A DNA stretch of 64,000 nt, from positions 1 through 64,000 of the forward strand of contig NZ_JANZNQ010000015.1 in the NCBI RefSeq assembly GCF_027257955.1, in the 5' to 3' direction. Under the pieces are notes generated by a model, which did no database searches, was not told the origin of the DNA, and saw nothing but the letters and a program-made list of their open reading frames with translations. Shown here in pieces: positions 16,601-25,166 of the stretch (positions are counted from its first letter, which is position 1; the number at the start of each line of letters is the position of its first letter). The translations under genes were made by a program, and so were the position numbers. This stretch comes from Zhongshania aquatica (lineage in GTDB: Bacteria; Pseudomonadota; Gammaproteobacteria; Pseudomonadales; Spongiibacteraceae).

Positions 16601-18133
16601 CTATGCGCTTGCCGATGCGCTGTATTGCCAAACTGGTAGTTTATCGGTGTTCAGTGAGACTTGTCCTTTTAGTCCAACTGCGTTGTGCTGTAAGTCTAAT
16701 AGCATCGCCATCGACACGTTGTCTTCGGGTGTAACCATTGCCATGCCGCGGCGCTGGTCGTCGGTGCGAATAATTAGTACGCCGCGTTCAGGCTGGCCGG
16801 TTCGGTTGTGGAGCACAGTATAGGTTTCGATCGTCGCCGGGCCTTGATAGTCTTCAGGAGCCAAGGCTGGAGGGGGTGTGCGATTAAGGTCTGCGATGTC
16901 TTGTACTGAAAATCTCGTTGTAAGAGCAACTGCGGGGGGCTTTGTGCTCAGGACTAAGCTGTGATGCTTATTCACAAAGCCACCTTGGCCGTAAAGCAGG
17001 CCCAGTTCGCCGGGGGCCGCGCGTAAGGCACTGACCATGGCGCAGCACGCGTGGCTCATATAGTTGTTTAATGGCCCGCCAAAAAATGTAAGTCCGCCGG
17101 CGACAGTGGGCGAAATGTCGCAGCTATTAAGGCCGAGGTGGGCGAGTGCCATTTTGGGGACAACGGGAAAGCAGCTGTACAGTTCAAGTTTAGAAAAGGC
17201 CTTAGCGCTCCCGCCGACGAGGTCTATGGCTGCGTCTAAAACCGCCTCTTGGGCGCTGCTGTTGCTATAACTGCTGCGCTGCAGAAAATCGTCTGACTCT
17301 GCGGCATTGCCACCGCCCCAAATATAAATAATTTTGTGCTCAGCGACACCGAGTTCCCGTGCTTTTTGCAAGCTGGTAACGATAATAGCCGCCGACTGAT
17401 TCACATTGGGATTTGCCATCATCAATTTGGTGTAGGGCCAATTGATCATGCGATTGTCATCTGACGAGGTGGCAATATCGTTTGCACTGGGCTTTGTCTT
17501 TATCCACGCATTGGGATTATTTGCTGCCACCGCGGCGTAGCGCGCCCACAACTCTGCTGACTCTTTGTTGCCTTCTGCCGGACTAATTCCGCGCTCTGCT
17601 TGCAGGGCGACTTCATACAATGGGTACATAGCCGCAGGGTCGTTAATACCGAGCTTTTTGGCAATGGGGCTGCGTTCAATGCGGTCGTTACCAAAGCGCA
17701 CCGCTTCGTCGCGGCTGACTATTGGGGTCCATGGTAATTGGGTTTTGGTCTTCATTGCCTTGCTGATCGCATTCATTGCTTCGCCGCCGACAATGAGCGA
17801 GGTAGAGGTTTCGCCGCTAAGAATACGGAGCGCGGCCTCATGTATTAGACGAACCGGGGTTTCTCCACCCATGCTGGCGTTAATCTGTCGTGCTGGTGAA
17901 ATGCCGAGCTTTTCGCACAGTAGTTTGACCGGGTTGGCGTAACGCCAACTTACTAGGCCAATTAATTCAATGGATTGGGCATCGGCTAATAGTGGGGAGC
18001 CAGAATCCGCCTCGGCGTTTCTCAGGGCATCGGCCATAAGTTCGACGGGTTCGCGGGCATTTTCAAGGCGGGTTGGTCGATCACAGATTTCGCCGATGCC
18101 GACGATAACAGGGATGTGAGCTGCATTATTCAT
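16601..18133 (-). CDS. Thiolase-like protein type 1 (TLP1), acetyl-CoA acetyltransferase-like
   Basis: The 510-residue protein has a thiolase fold (HIPVIVGIGEICDRP at the N-terminus; NASMGGETPVRLIHEA where ordinary thiolases carry the nucleophilic Cys; LLYGQGGFVNKH near 380). After it comes an added C-terminal domain of about 90 residues (ETYTVLHNRTGQPERG, about 425-500) with the look of the TLP1 additional domain. The catalytic Cys is absent, as in other TLP1 proteins, whose reaction is poorly defined. It is first in the minus operon with the acyl-CoA dehydrogenase. It faces the aldehyde dehydrogenase at 18347 across an intergenic region containing a three-half-site operator. Confidence 0.82.
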   Translation of the reverse strand: MNNAAHIPVIVGIGEICDRPTRLENAREPVELMADALRNAEADSGSPLLADAQSIELIGLVSWRYANPVKLLCEKLGISPARQINASMGGETPVRLIHEAALRILSGETSTSLIVGGEAMNAISKAMKTKTQLPWTPIVSRDEAVRFGNDRIERSPIAKKLGINDPAAMYPLYEVALQAERGISPAEGNKESAELWARYAAVAANNPNAWIKTKPSANDIATSSDDNRMINWPYTKLMMANPNVNQSAAIIVTSLQKARELGVAEHKIIYIWGGGNAAESDDFLQRSSYSNSSAQEAVLDAAIDLVGGSAKAFSKLELYSCFPVVPKMALAHLGLNSCDISPTVAGGLTFFGGPLNNYMSHACCAMVSALRAAPGELGLLYGQGGFVNKHHSLVLSTKPPAVALTTRFSVQDIADLNRTPPPALAPEDYQGPATIETYTVLHNRTGQPERGVLIIRTDDQRRGMAMVTPEDNVSMAMLLDLQHNAVGLKGQVSLNTDKLPVWQYSASASA

Positions 18134-18233
18134 GTTAACTTCCGCTTATTATGATGCTGTATTGAACATCAACTGAATTCAGTATTGAGTTTGATATTAA
18201 ACTAATGGTGGTAGGTATAAAAGTATTCTGCTG

Positions 18234-18279
18234 ATGCTAGCCTAGCATAAATCTATTTGCTATAGTTTTATGCTAGGCT
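18234..18279. promoter_or_regulatory. Operator-like array ATGCTAG-C-CTAGCAT plus a third half-site
   Basis: In the gap between the divergent TLP1 and aldehyde dehydrogenase genes, 18234-18248 is a perfect palindrome (ATGCTAG-C-CTAGCAT) and 18270-18276 repeats ATGCTAG. Together, AGCCTAGCATAAA (18239-18251) and TTTATGCTAGGCT (18267-18279) form a 13-bp perfect inverted repeat. The two site centres are about 32 bases (three helical turns) apart on the same DNA face. A dimeric repressor, for example the TetR encoded at 19903-20496, could bind here. A hairpin in an RNA leader is the alternative. Confidence 0.55.
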
Positions 18280-18346
18280 TAAAGTACATGCAAATTTAAT
18301 TCACACCATAGCAGCCTAAACTACCTTACTGGCTTTTAAGGCCGCT

Positions 18347-19819
18347 ATGGCTTGTAAAGTTAACAGGCCCGCAACGGATACCATTATGACTACACCAACA
18401 TTTAAGCACGGCTGCGAATTTTCTATGACGATTGGCGGCGAGCTGATCAATACCGCGGAGCGACTGGATGTGATCAATCCTGCGACAGGCGAGGTATTTG
18501 CCTCGGCGCCCCGTGCTGGTCAAAAAGAATTGGATATGGCCGTTGCTGCCGGCCAGCGTGCGTACGGGGAGTGGAAGCTATATCCCTACAATGAGCGCAG
18601 GAAGTTACTGGCGGAATGCGCGAAGCTTATTACCGCGAATGTTGATGAGTTATCACAGTTGTTTACGGCTGAGCAGGGGCGCCCCCTGGCAATGGCTCGG
18701 GACGAGGTGCTGGGGGCTGCATTGTGGCTTAAAGGTATGGGTATGCACGAACTGCCTGTAGAGATAACCGAAGATACGGATGCGCGCAGGGTAGAAGTTC
18801 ATCGTGTACCGCTCGGCGTGGTGTGTGGAATTGTGCCCTGGAACTTTCCGGTTCTATTGGCGTTTTGGAAAATTTCACATGCCCTGTTGGCAGGTAATAC
18901 CATGGTGTTAAAACCCTCGCCTTTTACGCCGGTCACTACACTTCGTATCGGGGAATTGCTTAATGAAGTTCTACCCGCTGGAGTGTTAAATATTATAAGT
19001 GGTGGCGATGAGTTAGGGCCAATGATGACTAGTCATCCCGGTTTTGCCAAAATTTCTTTTACTGGCTCCACCGCAACGGGTAAGCGTATCATGGCTTCGG
19101 CGGCTACTGATCTTAAACGTATTACCCTAGAGCTGGGTGGAAATGATGCCGCGATTGTTATGCCGGATGTCGATGTTAAAGCAGTCGCTCAACAATTATT
19201 TATGGGCGCGTTTTTTAATACAGCGCAAATTTGTATCGCTACCAAGCGCCTTTATATTCACGAAGATATTTACGATGAAATGCGGGATCGTCTGCACGGC
19301 TTAGCTAAAGTGCTTAAGGTGGGCAATGGCTTTGACGAAGGCGTGTTATTTGGTCCTATGCAGAACAAATTGCAATATGACCGAGTAAGCGCCTTAATGA
19401 CAGACGCGCGGGAGATTGGTTTGACCGTGCTCGAAGGTGGCCCGGTCCCCGATACCGGCTATTTTCTTCCGCTAACATTGGTAGACAATCCACCAGACGA
19501 CAGTCGCGTAGTTACCGAAGAGGCCTTCGGGCCGATTTTACCATTATTGAAATTTAGTACTATCGATGAGGTGATTGCACGGGCAAACAACAGTGAATAC
19601 GGTCTGGCCGGCGCAGTGTGGTCTAAGGATATTGAGCAAGCTGTTGCCATTGCTCATCGCTTAGAAACGGGTACTGTGTGGATTAACCAAAATTTGCAAT
19701 CGTCCCCGACAACGCCTTTGGCCGGGCACAAACAGTCCGGGATCGGTGCTGAAAACGGGAAGGATGGTTTATTAGAATTTACCCAGCCCAAGTCAATTTA
19801 TATTCCTAAAACACAGTAA
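18347..19819 (+). CDS. Aldehyde dehydrogenase (AldA-like)
   Basis: The NAD(P)-dependent aldehyde dehydrogenase shows GIVPWNFPVLLAFWK (cofactor site), TLELGGNDAAIV (general base Glu) and FNTAQICIATKRLY (catalytic Cys), then EEAFGPILPL. It is 490 residues from ATG 18347 (preceded by AAGG); ATG 18386 (MTTPTF) would give 477 and is also possible because the conserved part begins later. It faces the TLP1 gene across a shared regulatory region. It probably oxidises an aldehyde intermediate of the same degradation route and may be partly redundant with the 8161-9594 enzyme. Confidence 0.9.
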   Translation: MACKVNRPATDTIMTTPTFKHGCEFSMTIGGELINTAERLDVINPATGEVFASAPRAGQKELDMAVAAGQRAYGEWKLYPYNERRKLLAECAKLITANVDELSQLFTAEQGRPLAMARDEVLGAALWLKGMGMHELPVEITEDTDARRVEVHRVPLGVVCGIVPWNFPVLLAFWKISHALLAGNTMVLKPSPFTPVTTLRIGELLNEVLPAGVLNIISGGDELGPMMTSHPGFAKISFTGSTATGKRIMASAATDLKRITLELGGNDAAIVMPDVDVKAVAQQLFMGAFFNTAQICIATKRLYIHEDIYDEMRDRLHGLAKVLKVGNGFDEGVLFGPMQNKLQYDRVSALMTDAREIGLTVLEGGPVPDTGYFLPLTLVDNPPDDSRVVTEEAFGPILPLLKFSTIDEVIARANNSEYGLAGAVWSKDIEQAVAIAHRLETGTVWINQNLQSSPTTPLAGHKQSGIGAENGKDGLLEFTQPKSIYIPKTQ

Positions 19820-19848
19820 TTTTGTATTTTCGAAAAGTCATGTAGACG

Positions 19849-19885
19849 CAATCCATTAGCAAGTAAACGCCTTGCTAATGGATTG
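19849..19885. terminator. Hairpin between convergent aldehyde dehydrogenase and TetR genes
   Basis: A perfect 15-bp inverted repeat (CAATCCATTAGCAAG / CTTGCTAATGGATTG) has a 7-base loop and sits midway between two convergent stops. No strong T-run follows on either strand, so termination may be weak or factor-assisted. Confidence 0.55.
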
Positions 19886-19902
19886 GAGCGCATATTGTGT
19901 AG

Positions 19903-20496
19903 CTAAAATGAATAGAGAAATCTGCGCACAATCTCGATAAACATTTCTTCCTCGTCAAGCTGGTTAGTTTTGAGAGCTTCATCGAGATACGGGTATTTTT
20001 CCGCAGGAAATTCGGGCATCGATGCCGTTTTTGTCGACAGACTCCGCGCCGCGAAAAGGGCTGAGCCAAAGGTAAGGTTTTCTAAACCTTCCAAAACGAT
20101 CATATGCATTTCTGCTGGCAAATCATTTTTTCCCGCCCAGCGATCGTATGCGTTTAGTAAGAGCCTGCGCGGAAAAAATTGTAGTATTAGCGGTGCTGCG
20201 TTGGGATGGCATAGGATTGATCTGCGAGTGGCGACAGCTAGCGCTAATTGGGCATCGCGCCAGTTAGTATATTCGTCTTCGTTCTCGATTTTCGCATCGG
20301 TTAAAAGTAACCGTGCTACGGCAGCGAGGATTTCTGCCTTGTTTTTAAAATGGTAGTAAAGAGAAGGTGCCTTAACGCCGATCTTTTTGGCGACTAGTTG
20401 TAAGCTGAGTCCCTCGATGCCTTCTTTGTCTATAACTTTTAGTGCGGCTCGTGCCGCGCGTTCACGGGAAATGATGGGTTTAGACGGGCGTCCCAT
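19903..20496 (-). CDS. TetR-family transcriptional regulator
   Basis: The 197-residue regulator has an N-terminal TetR helix-turn-helix (about 10-56, with LSLQLVAKKIGVKAPSLYYH and then FKNKAEIL) and a helical ligand-binding domain after it. The tail recalls TetR_C domains of the TetR/AcrR type. Start ATG at 20496 follows AAAGGACA. It is convergent with the aldehyde dehydrogenase and lies inside the catabolic region, so a natural guess is repression of these operons with a CoA ester or substrate as inducer. The operator arrays at 18234-18279 and 5218-5235 are candidate targets. Confidence 0.9.
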   Translation of the reverse strand: MGRPSKPIISRERAARAALKVIDKEGIEGLSLQLVAKKIGVKAPSLYYHFKNKAEILAAVARLLLTDAKIENEDEYTNWRDAQLALAVATRRSILCHPNAAPLILQFFPRRLLLNAYDRWAGKNDLPAEMHMIVLEGLENLTFGSALFAARSLSTKTASMPEFPAEKYPYLDEALKTNQLDEEEMFIEIVRRFLYSF

Positions 20497-20828
20497 TGAA
20501 TGTCCTTTAAAGATGTAAATTGGGTTGATAGATAGTGACGTGAAAATAGTACTATAACCGACGTTTGTTAGATATTAGTTTTTTGTGTGATCCTTCAGGG
20601 TTGCGTTTACCCAAGGAAAACAAGGGGTTAATGCTGGTAGAGTTGTGTAACTGAAAGCTTGTCGGTGTTGTGGCTCCCTGTTTTATGTATCCCATTCCTT
20701 GAAATGTAAAAAATTTAGTTGGTTGAGTTATTGCCTAGAACACTCGATGATTTTGGGCGTGAGTTGAAAAAAGAATTTTTGATTGAGCGCATGTTGCGGT
20801 AATCATTAGCCTAATTTCGGTAAAGAGT
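20497..20828. other. Intergenic region between TetR and acyl-CoA dehydrogenase genes
   Basis: About 330 bases between divergent genes that must hold both promoters. AT-rich stretches are present (for example around 20521-20585), but no convincing palindrome or -35/-10 pair stood out. No ORF of note. Confidence 0.35.
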
Positions 20829-22013
20829 ATGGATATTGAGCTTTCGAGTCATGACAAACAATTTCAGCAGGATGTGCGGCATTTTTTTGATCAGGAGTAC
20901 CCTTCAGAAATAAAAGATAAAATTCGGCTGGGTAAGCGGCTAAGTAAAGACGACCATATAATTTCCCAGCGTGCACTGCAGAAAAAAAAGTGGCTGGGAA
21001 TTAGCTGGCCAAAAGAGCACGGTGGCACCGGTTGGTCAGATATTCAGCGCTATATATTCGAAATGGAGTTAGAAAAAGCAGGTGCGGCAAATATTATTCC
21101 GATGGGGATTGTTTATATTGGCCCTATTCTCGTTGCATTTGGTTCAGTAGAACAACAGTGTCGATGGCTACCAAAAATACTAGATTCAAGTCATTTTTGG
21201 GCTCAAGGCTACTCTGAGCCAGAGTCGGGCTCAGATCTCGCCAGCCTATCACTATCTGCCGTAGAGCAGGGTGAACACTATGTACTCAACGGTAATAAAA
21301 TTTGGACAACCCTTGCGCACTGGGCTGACTGGATATTTTGCTTGGTTAGAACCTCAAAAAACGAACGGAAGAGCGACGGTATTACTTTCTTGTGCGTCGA
21401 TATGCGTTCCCCAGGCATTACTGTGCATCCTATTATCACCATGAATGGTATCCATGAACTTAATCGCGTCACGTTTGAAAATGTTCAAGTGCCGCTGATT
21501 AATCGCATTGGTGACGAGGGGAAGGGTTGGTACTACGCCAATGTTTTACTCGGCAATGAGCGTTTGTCATACGCCCATGTCGGAAAAAAGAAGAATGACA
21601 TGCGTAAGCTGCGAGAATTAGCGCAAGCAATACCAGGTGATGGCGGAGGTAATCTTCTCGATAATCCCTTATTTGCAGCTCGTATGGCCAAGTTAGATAT
21701 ACAAGTTGATGTGCTTGAAATCTCGGTCCTCCGCGCGCTATGTAATGGCCACGATGCGGCGGCTATTTCGGCGCTTAAAATACAATGTACCGAGTGCGCT
21801 CAGGCGATTACCGAACTAGGTTTGGCTATTCACGGCGCCAGCGCATCTGTTTTTCCAGATCAAAATATTCCAACGTGGTCAGCCTCTTTGATGGATACAC
21901 CCATTAGCTCCGTTATTGCTGCCGACGCTTACTTGTTTGAACGCGCGCAGAGTATTTATGGCGGTACCAGCGAAATCCAAAAAGGTATTATTTGGAAGCA
22001 TATGAGTAGGTAG
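20829..22013 (+). CDS. Acyl-CoA dehydrogenase (PimC-like)
   Basis: The 394-residue acyl-CoA dehydrogenase is related to the 15368-16591 product. Shared landmarks are HFWAQGYSEPESGSDLASLS, GNKIWTTLAHWADWIFCLVR and the C-terminal FERAQSIYGGTSEIQKGI. It has the same IYGGTSEIQ replacement pattern rather than the classical Glu-containing loop. It is monocistronic, with the promoter presumably in the 330-base gap shared with the divergent TetR gene. It is probably a paralogue acting on a different intermediate of the same pathway. Start ATG at 20829 after a modest GGTAAAGAG site. Confidence 0.9.
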   Translation: MDIELSSHDKQFQQDVRHFFDQEYPSEIKDKIRLGKRLSKDDHIISQRALQKKKWLGISWPKEHGGTGWSDIQRYIFEMELEKAGAANIIPMGIVYIGPILVAFGSVEQQCRWLPKILDSSHFWAQGYSEPESGSDLASLSLSAVEQGEHYVLNGNKIWTTLAHWADWIFCLVRTSKNERKSDGITFLCVDMRSPGITVHPIITMNGIHELNRVTFENVQVPLINRIGDEGKGWYYANVLLGNERLSYAHVGKKKNDMRKLRELAQAIPGDGGGNLLDNPLFAARMAKLDIQVDVLEISVLRALCNGHDAAAISALKIQCTECAQAITELGLAIHGASASVFPDQNIPTWSASLMDTPISSVIAADAYLFERAQSIYGGTSEIQKGIIWKHMSR

Positions 22014-22639
22014 AGGGTTATCGTGCCATGTAAGATTAAGCTGCGTTCTCGGTTGGTAAAGTAAGTCATATTAATGGCTTGGAGAAAATTTGTACTTGAG
22101 GACGAACGGTCAATCCTTTAATGCGCGATTTTTTTGATACAAGCGATTTATCTCTCTTGGCGGGCGTCATCTCGCGTTAAATTAAATATTGCGCGCGCTT
22201 CGGGTTATTATGCTCAAGAGCGCGGACGCAATACCATTCAGGACTCTTGCTTCGATTCTAATTAGAGCTTCACTGAATCAATTTGTCTCCTGTAGAATGC
22301 CGTCACGGCCTAATCACGGCATTTAATGCAGCGCTCGATTCTGCCTCAGAAGAGCCATTTATCCGCTATTTAGTCTTAATGCCTCCTTGCAACGATCAAG
22401 AGTAATGTCGCCATTACTTTTGTAAAGTACTCAATCGGAAATGTTGGTTCTCTCAGTTATGTAAATGTATCAGGTTTGGCTGATTTAAGTTTGTTTGCTC
22501 AAGGATCGTATTGTAAGTGTCAACAGGCCTAGGGTGGGGTATTCGCTGTTTACAGCTTTAGACAATGAATAAAATAATTTGCATATGTTGATGTTGATTA
22601 ATTAGGTAGTCAGCATGATTTAAATTATCGGGGTAAGTT
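22014..22639. other. Intergenic region, hairpin but no gene seen
   Basis: About 625 bases without a credible ORF. It contains one hairpin, AATGCCGT-N12-ACGGCATT at 22296-22323, with a small inner repeat GCCGTCACGGC, and no T-run after it. The last 100 bases are AT-rich and probably hold the promoter of the NdpA-like gene. Composition changes here from the catabolic region to the AT-richer downstream gene, which suggests a junction. Confidence 0.4.
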
Positions 22640-23650
22640 ATGATAGATGTTAGTTCTGCGCAACTACGCGAAGTTGCTGTACATAGAGTGGGCAATAAGA
22701 CACATGAAGAAGGAATGCGTCTTGCGAATACCGTATCAACTATTAGTGAATCATTGAGCGAATTGCTTTTTCAGAGTTATTTGCTACCGCTATCAAAACA
22801 GAAAGAAGTATATGATTTTTTTCATGAATCTGATTTGTCATTGAATACATTGTCGAATATTGCTGGGAAGATATTTGCTGATGAGGGTGAGTTCATTGAG
22901 TATACACAAGCGATTGCAAAGCATTTGTATACCGTATCTACTCATCAGAATATATCGGCTGGTGACTTGGTTTTTTTACTTTACACGGGAATCAACGTAG
23001 ACGACGTAGAGTCTAGTGGACTTGCTGTACTAAAAATTGAGAATAAAGACAATTTTATTGAAATTACTGAGTCTTCGGATTCCTTCAACCTTGTAGAGCG
23101 ATCAGGTATCTTGCTAAGTAAGATACAAAAGGGCGCGTTGATTCTGCCTAACTCTCAGGGTGTCTTCGTTGTCGATAATCTTGGCCAAAAGACGAAGTAC
23201 TGGAGTGAGTCATTTTTGAAGGTGTCGCCAAGAGCCTCGTCGAAGTCCTATGCCAAAATCTGTGGTTCGATTCTAAAAGGCATAAGCTCGAAGATCGAAG
23301 ACTCTCAAGAGATCGCAGAATTGAATGAGAAAATCACTGAAAAAATAAACTCATCAGAGATTACCTCGATAGGTGAGATAAAGGAATTATCGTCTCAGTA
23401 TATCGATTCAGAATCATTATCAGAGGTGATCTCTGGTGTGGTTAGTAGTACCGGAGTTGATATTTCAGATGACTACGAAATTAAATCACAGGACTTTGCT
23501 AAGCAGGCCAAACCGATTACAAGTAGAGTTAGGGTACGAGCTGGTGTTGGTCTAGTGATAAGTGACTCCAAGTATTCGGTATCAGGGGTATCTATCAAAG
23601 ACAACCAAGACGGATTTCAGGCTGTGGTGGATATAAAGGCCAGAAAGTAG
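22640..23650 (+). CDS. Nucleoid-associated protein, NdpA/YejK (NA37) family
   Basis: The 336-residue protein matches the 37-kDa nucleoid-associated family (NdpA/YejK). Seen are the N-terminal HRVGNKTHEEGMRLAN, the segment FFHESDLSLNTLSNIAGKIF, IAKHLYTVSTHQNISAGDLV, IENKDNFIEITE, and VVDNLGQKTKYWSESFLKV in the expected order. Family members bind DNA in the nucleoid; precise roles are unclear. Start ATG at 22640 after GGGGTAAG. Its AT-rich, Ser/Lys/Ile-rich coding style differs from the catabolic genes around it. It stands alone between two long non-coding stretches, so horizontal acquisition or a place in an accessory island is plausible. Confidence 0.8.
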   Translation: MIDVSSAQLREVAVHRVGNKTHEEGMRLANTVSTISESLSELLFQSYLLPLSKQKEVYDFFHESDLSLNTLSNIAGKIFADEGEFIEYTQAIAKHLYTVSTHQNISAGDLVFLLYTGINVDDVESSGLAVLKIENKDNFIEITESSDSFNLVERSGILLSKIQKGALILPNSQGVFVVDNLGQKTKYWSESFLKVSPRASSKSYAKICGSILKGISSKIEDSQEIAELNEKITEKINSSEITSIGEIKELSSQYIDSESLSEVISGVVSSTGVDISDDYEIKSQDFAKQAKPITSRVRVRAGVGLVISDSKYSVSGVSIKDNQDGFQAVVDIKARK

Positions 23651-23988
23651 GTTTAGTGGCTTTGATTCGAACTGCCAGATCTTTTTTTTGTTGCGATGGT
23701 TGCTGTTGTAAACCTTTTTCCGGTTGTTGAATGGCCACTATTGGTCGTGGCCAGTAAAAAACCTAAGATGATTGGCCATTCTAGTTCGTTGCTGGCTATT
23801 CAATAGCATACGTCATTGTCGCTTTCTAAGTGATTTTGCCGATACTACTTGAATGACTCAGTGCGTTACCTACGTGTTTGCTTGGCTACTGATAGAGATT
23901 TACAGCTAATTGTGGATGCGTATGGAGCGTATCGCGGGACACGCTTAGCCTTATACATAGAATTAGCTCATGGTTTTACCAAGGTTTA
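23651..23988. other. Intergenic region with nested TGGCCA inverted repeats
   Basis: This gap between the NdpA-like and ComFB-like genes contains GAATGGCCA at 23729-23737 and its inverse TGGCCATTC at 23773-23781. Inside is a tighter hairpin TGGCCAC-N8-GTGGCCA (23732-23753). It may act as a terminator structure or transposon scar. No ORF with support. Confidence 0.4.
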
Positions 23989-24267
23989 TCAGTCACGATC
24001 CGCCGTGCGGCGGCCTGATTGCAACACCTTATGCCCTTCATCAATTGCACGGATAATATTTTTGCTGATGTTGTTACGTTCTTCGGCGGTGATGTTAATT
24101 CTTACGTCGATAGAGTTGCGCACGTAGTGTGGACGAAGTTGATTTAAGGTTAAACAGAATAGATCCTGGATATAATCGTTGTCGAATCTACTATCTATCC
24201 CTTGAATTGAAAATTCTTCACCGACGAGGGTTTCCATGAAGTTGCTGATGTCTTCATTTAATTGCAT
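23989..24267 (-). CDS. ComFB-like (late competence development) family protein
   Basis: The 92-residue product resembles the ComFB family: an N-terminal EDISNFMETLVGEEF helix and the core DIQ/YIQDLFCLTLNQLRPHYV, equivalent to the family's D--ALALN-LPP-YV block. The two Cys-rich positions seen in some ComFB proteins are reduced to one Cys. ComFB proteins in Bacillus and cyanobacteria bind c-di-GMP and influence motility or competence; whether this one does is untested. Start ATG at 24267. It is followed by no close neighbour and lies downstream of arfB on the same strand (191 bases). Confidence 0.68.
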   Translation of the reverse strand: MQLNEDISNFMETLVGEEFSIQGIDSRFDNDYIQDLFCLTLNQLRPHYVRNSIDVRINITAEERNNISKNIIRAIDEGHKVLQSGRRTADRD

Positions 24268-24458
24268 AGCGACGCCTTATGCCGTTGAGTAAGGTAGAAG
24301 TCCGAGTGTGTGATTTAATTTGGTTTTACGCTATACGATAAAACCGAGGGGCATTAATTGTGACAGCGACGGGAATTCAGCCTCGATCCTGATAAAACAA
24401 TGTTGCTAGGCAATGATTTTTAATGTCGGCGTGTTGTAAACCTCAGTTAAAGAGGCCT

Positions 24459-24872
24459 TTAATCCTCTATACGACTGCGTAGGGCCTTAATTTTGCCTCT
24501 TTGTGACTTGCTATCCATACGCCGTTTTTGAGACCCTTTTGTTGGTTTAGTGGGGCGACGAGGTGGTTGAACTTTTGTTGCGTCACCGATGAGTTCACTT
24601 AGCCGTGTTAGGGCGTCATCACGGTTTTTTTCTTGGGTCCTGTATTGTTGAGCTTTAATGACGATGATGCCGTCTTTGCTGATTCGCTGATCATTGCGCT
24701 CTAAAAGGCGCTGTTTGTAAAATGCCGGTAGCGATGACGCGTTGATATCGAAGCGAAGATGGATTGCGGACGATACTTTGTTGACGTTTTGACCGCCAGA
24801 ACCTTGTGCGCGGATAGCACTTAGCTCGATTTCGTCGTCTGGAATACATACTGACGGCGATATCCTAAGCAT
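24459..24872 (-). CDS. arfB: Alternative ribosome-rescue factor ArfB (YaeJ), peptidyl-tRNA hydrolase
   Basis: The 137-residue class I release-factor-like protein has the catalytic GGQ at 26-28 (RAQGSGGQNVNK) and a basic C-terminal tail (about 105-137, rich in Lys/Arg: KGSQKRRMDSKSQRG). In ArfB this tail enters the empty mRNA channel of stalled ribosomes. It hydrolyses peptidyl-tRNA on non-stop complexes. Length and layout are standard for the family. Start ATG at 24872. No operon partner. Confidence 0.93.
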   Translation of the reverse strand: MLRISPSVCIPDDEIELSAIRAQGSGGQNVNKVSSAIHLRFDINASSLPAFYKQRLLERNDQRISKDGIIVIKAQQYRTQEKNRDDALTRLSELIGDATKVQPPRRPTKPTKGSQKRRMDSKSQRGKIKALRSRIED

Positions 24873-25166
24873 GACTTAATACCCTCTGGTCTCGATAAAT
24901 GGTGCATTTTCCTTAAACTTAGCTGCAATCGGCCGTTCTTCGGTTTCTATGTCATTGTATCAGACTGCGCAACGTCATCGAAAACTGAGGTAATATAGTC
25001 GTACTGCGTCTATCGATGTGGGCCTAACGTGGCTGTTAGGTAAGCCTTTGTTTATGTTAAAAAATCACATCGCTCTCAGACGTGGTGTGGTAGCCTGCAG
25101 CGGTGTTTGTGAATAAGATAGAGATTCTAGTATTTAGGCGTAATGTGACAAGGAAGAGGTAGGCGT

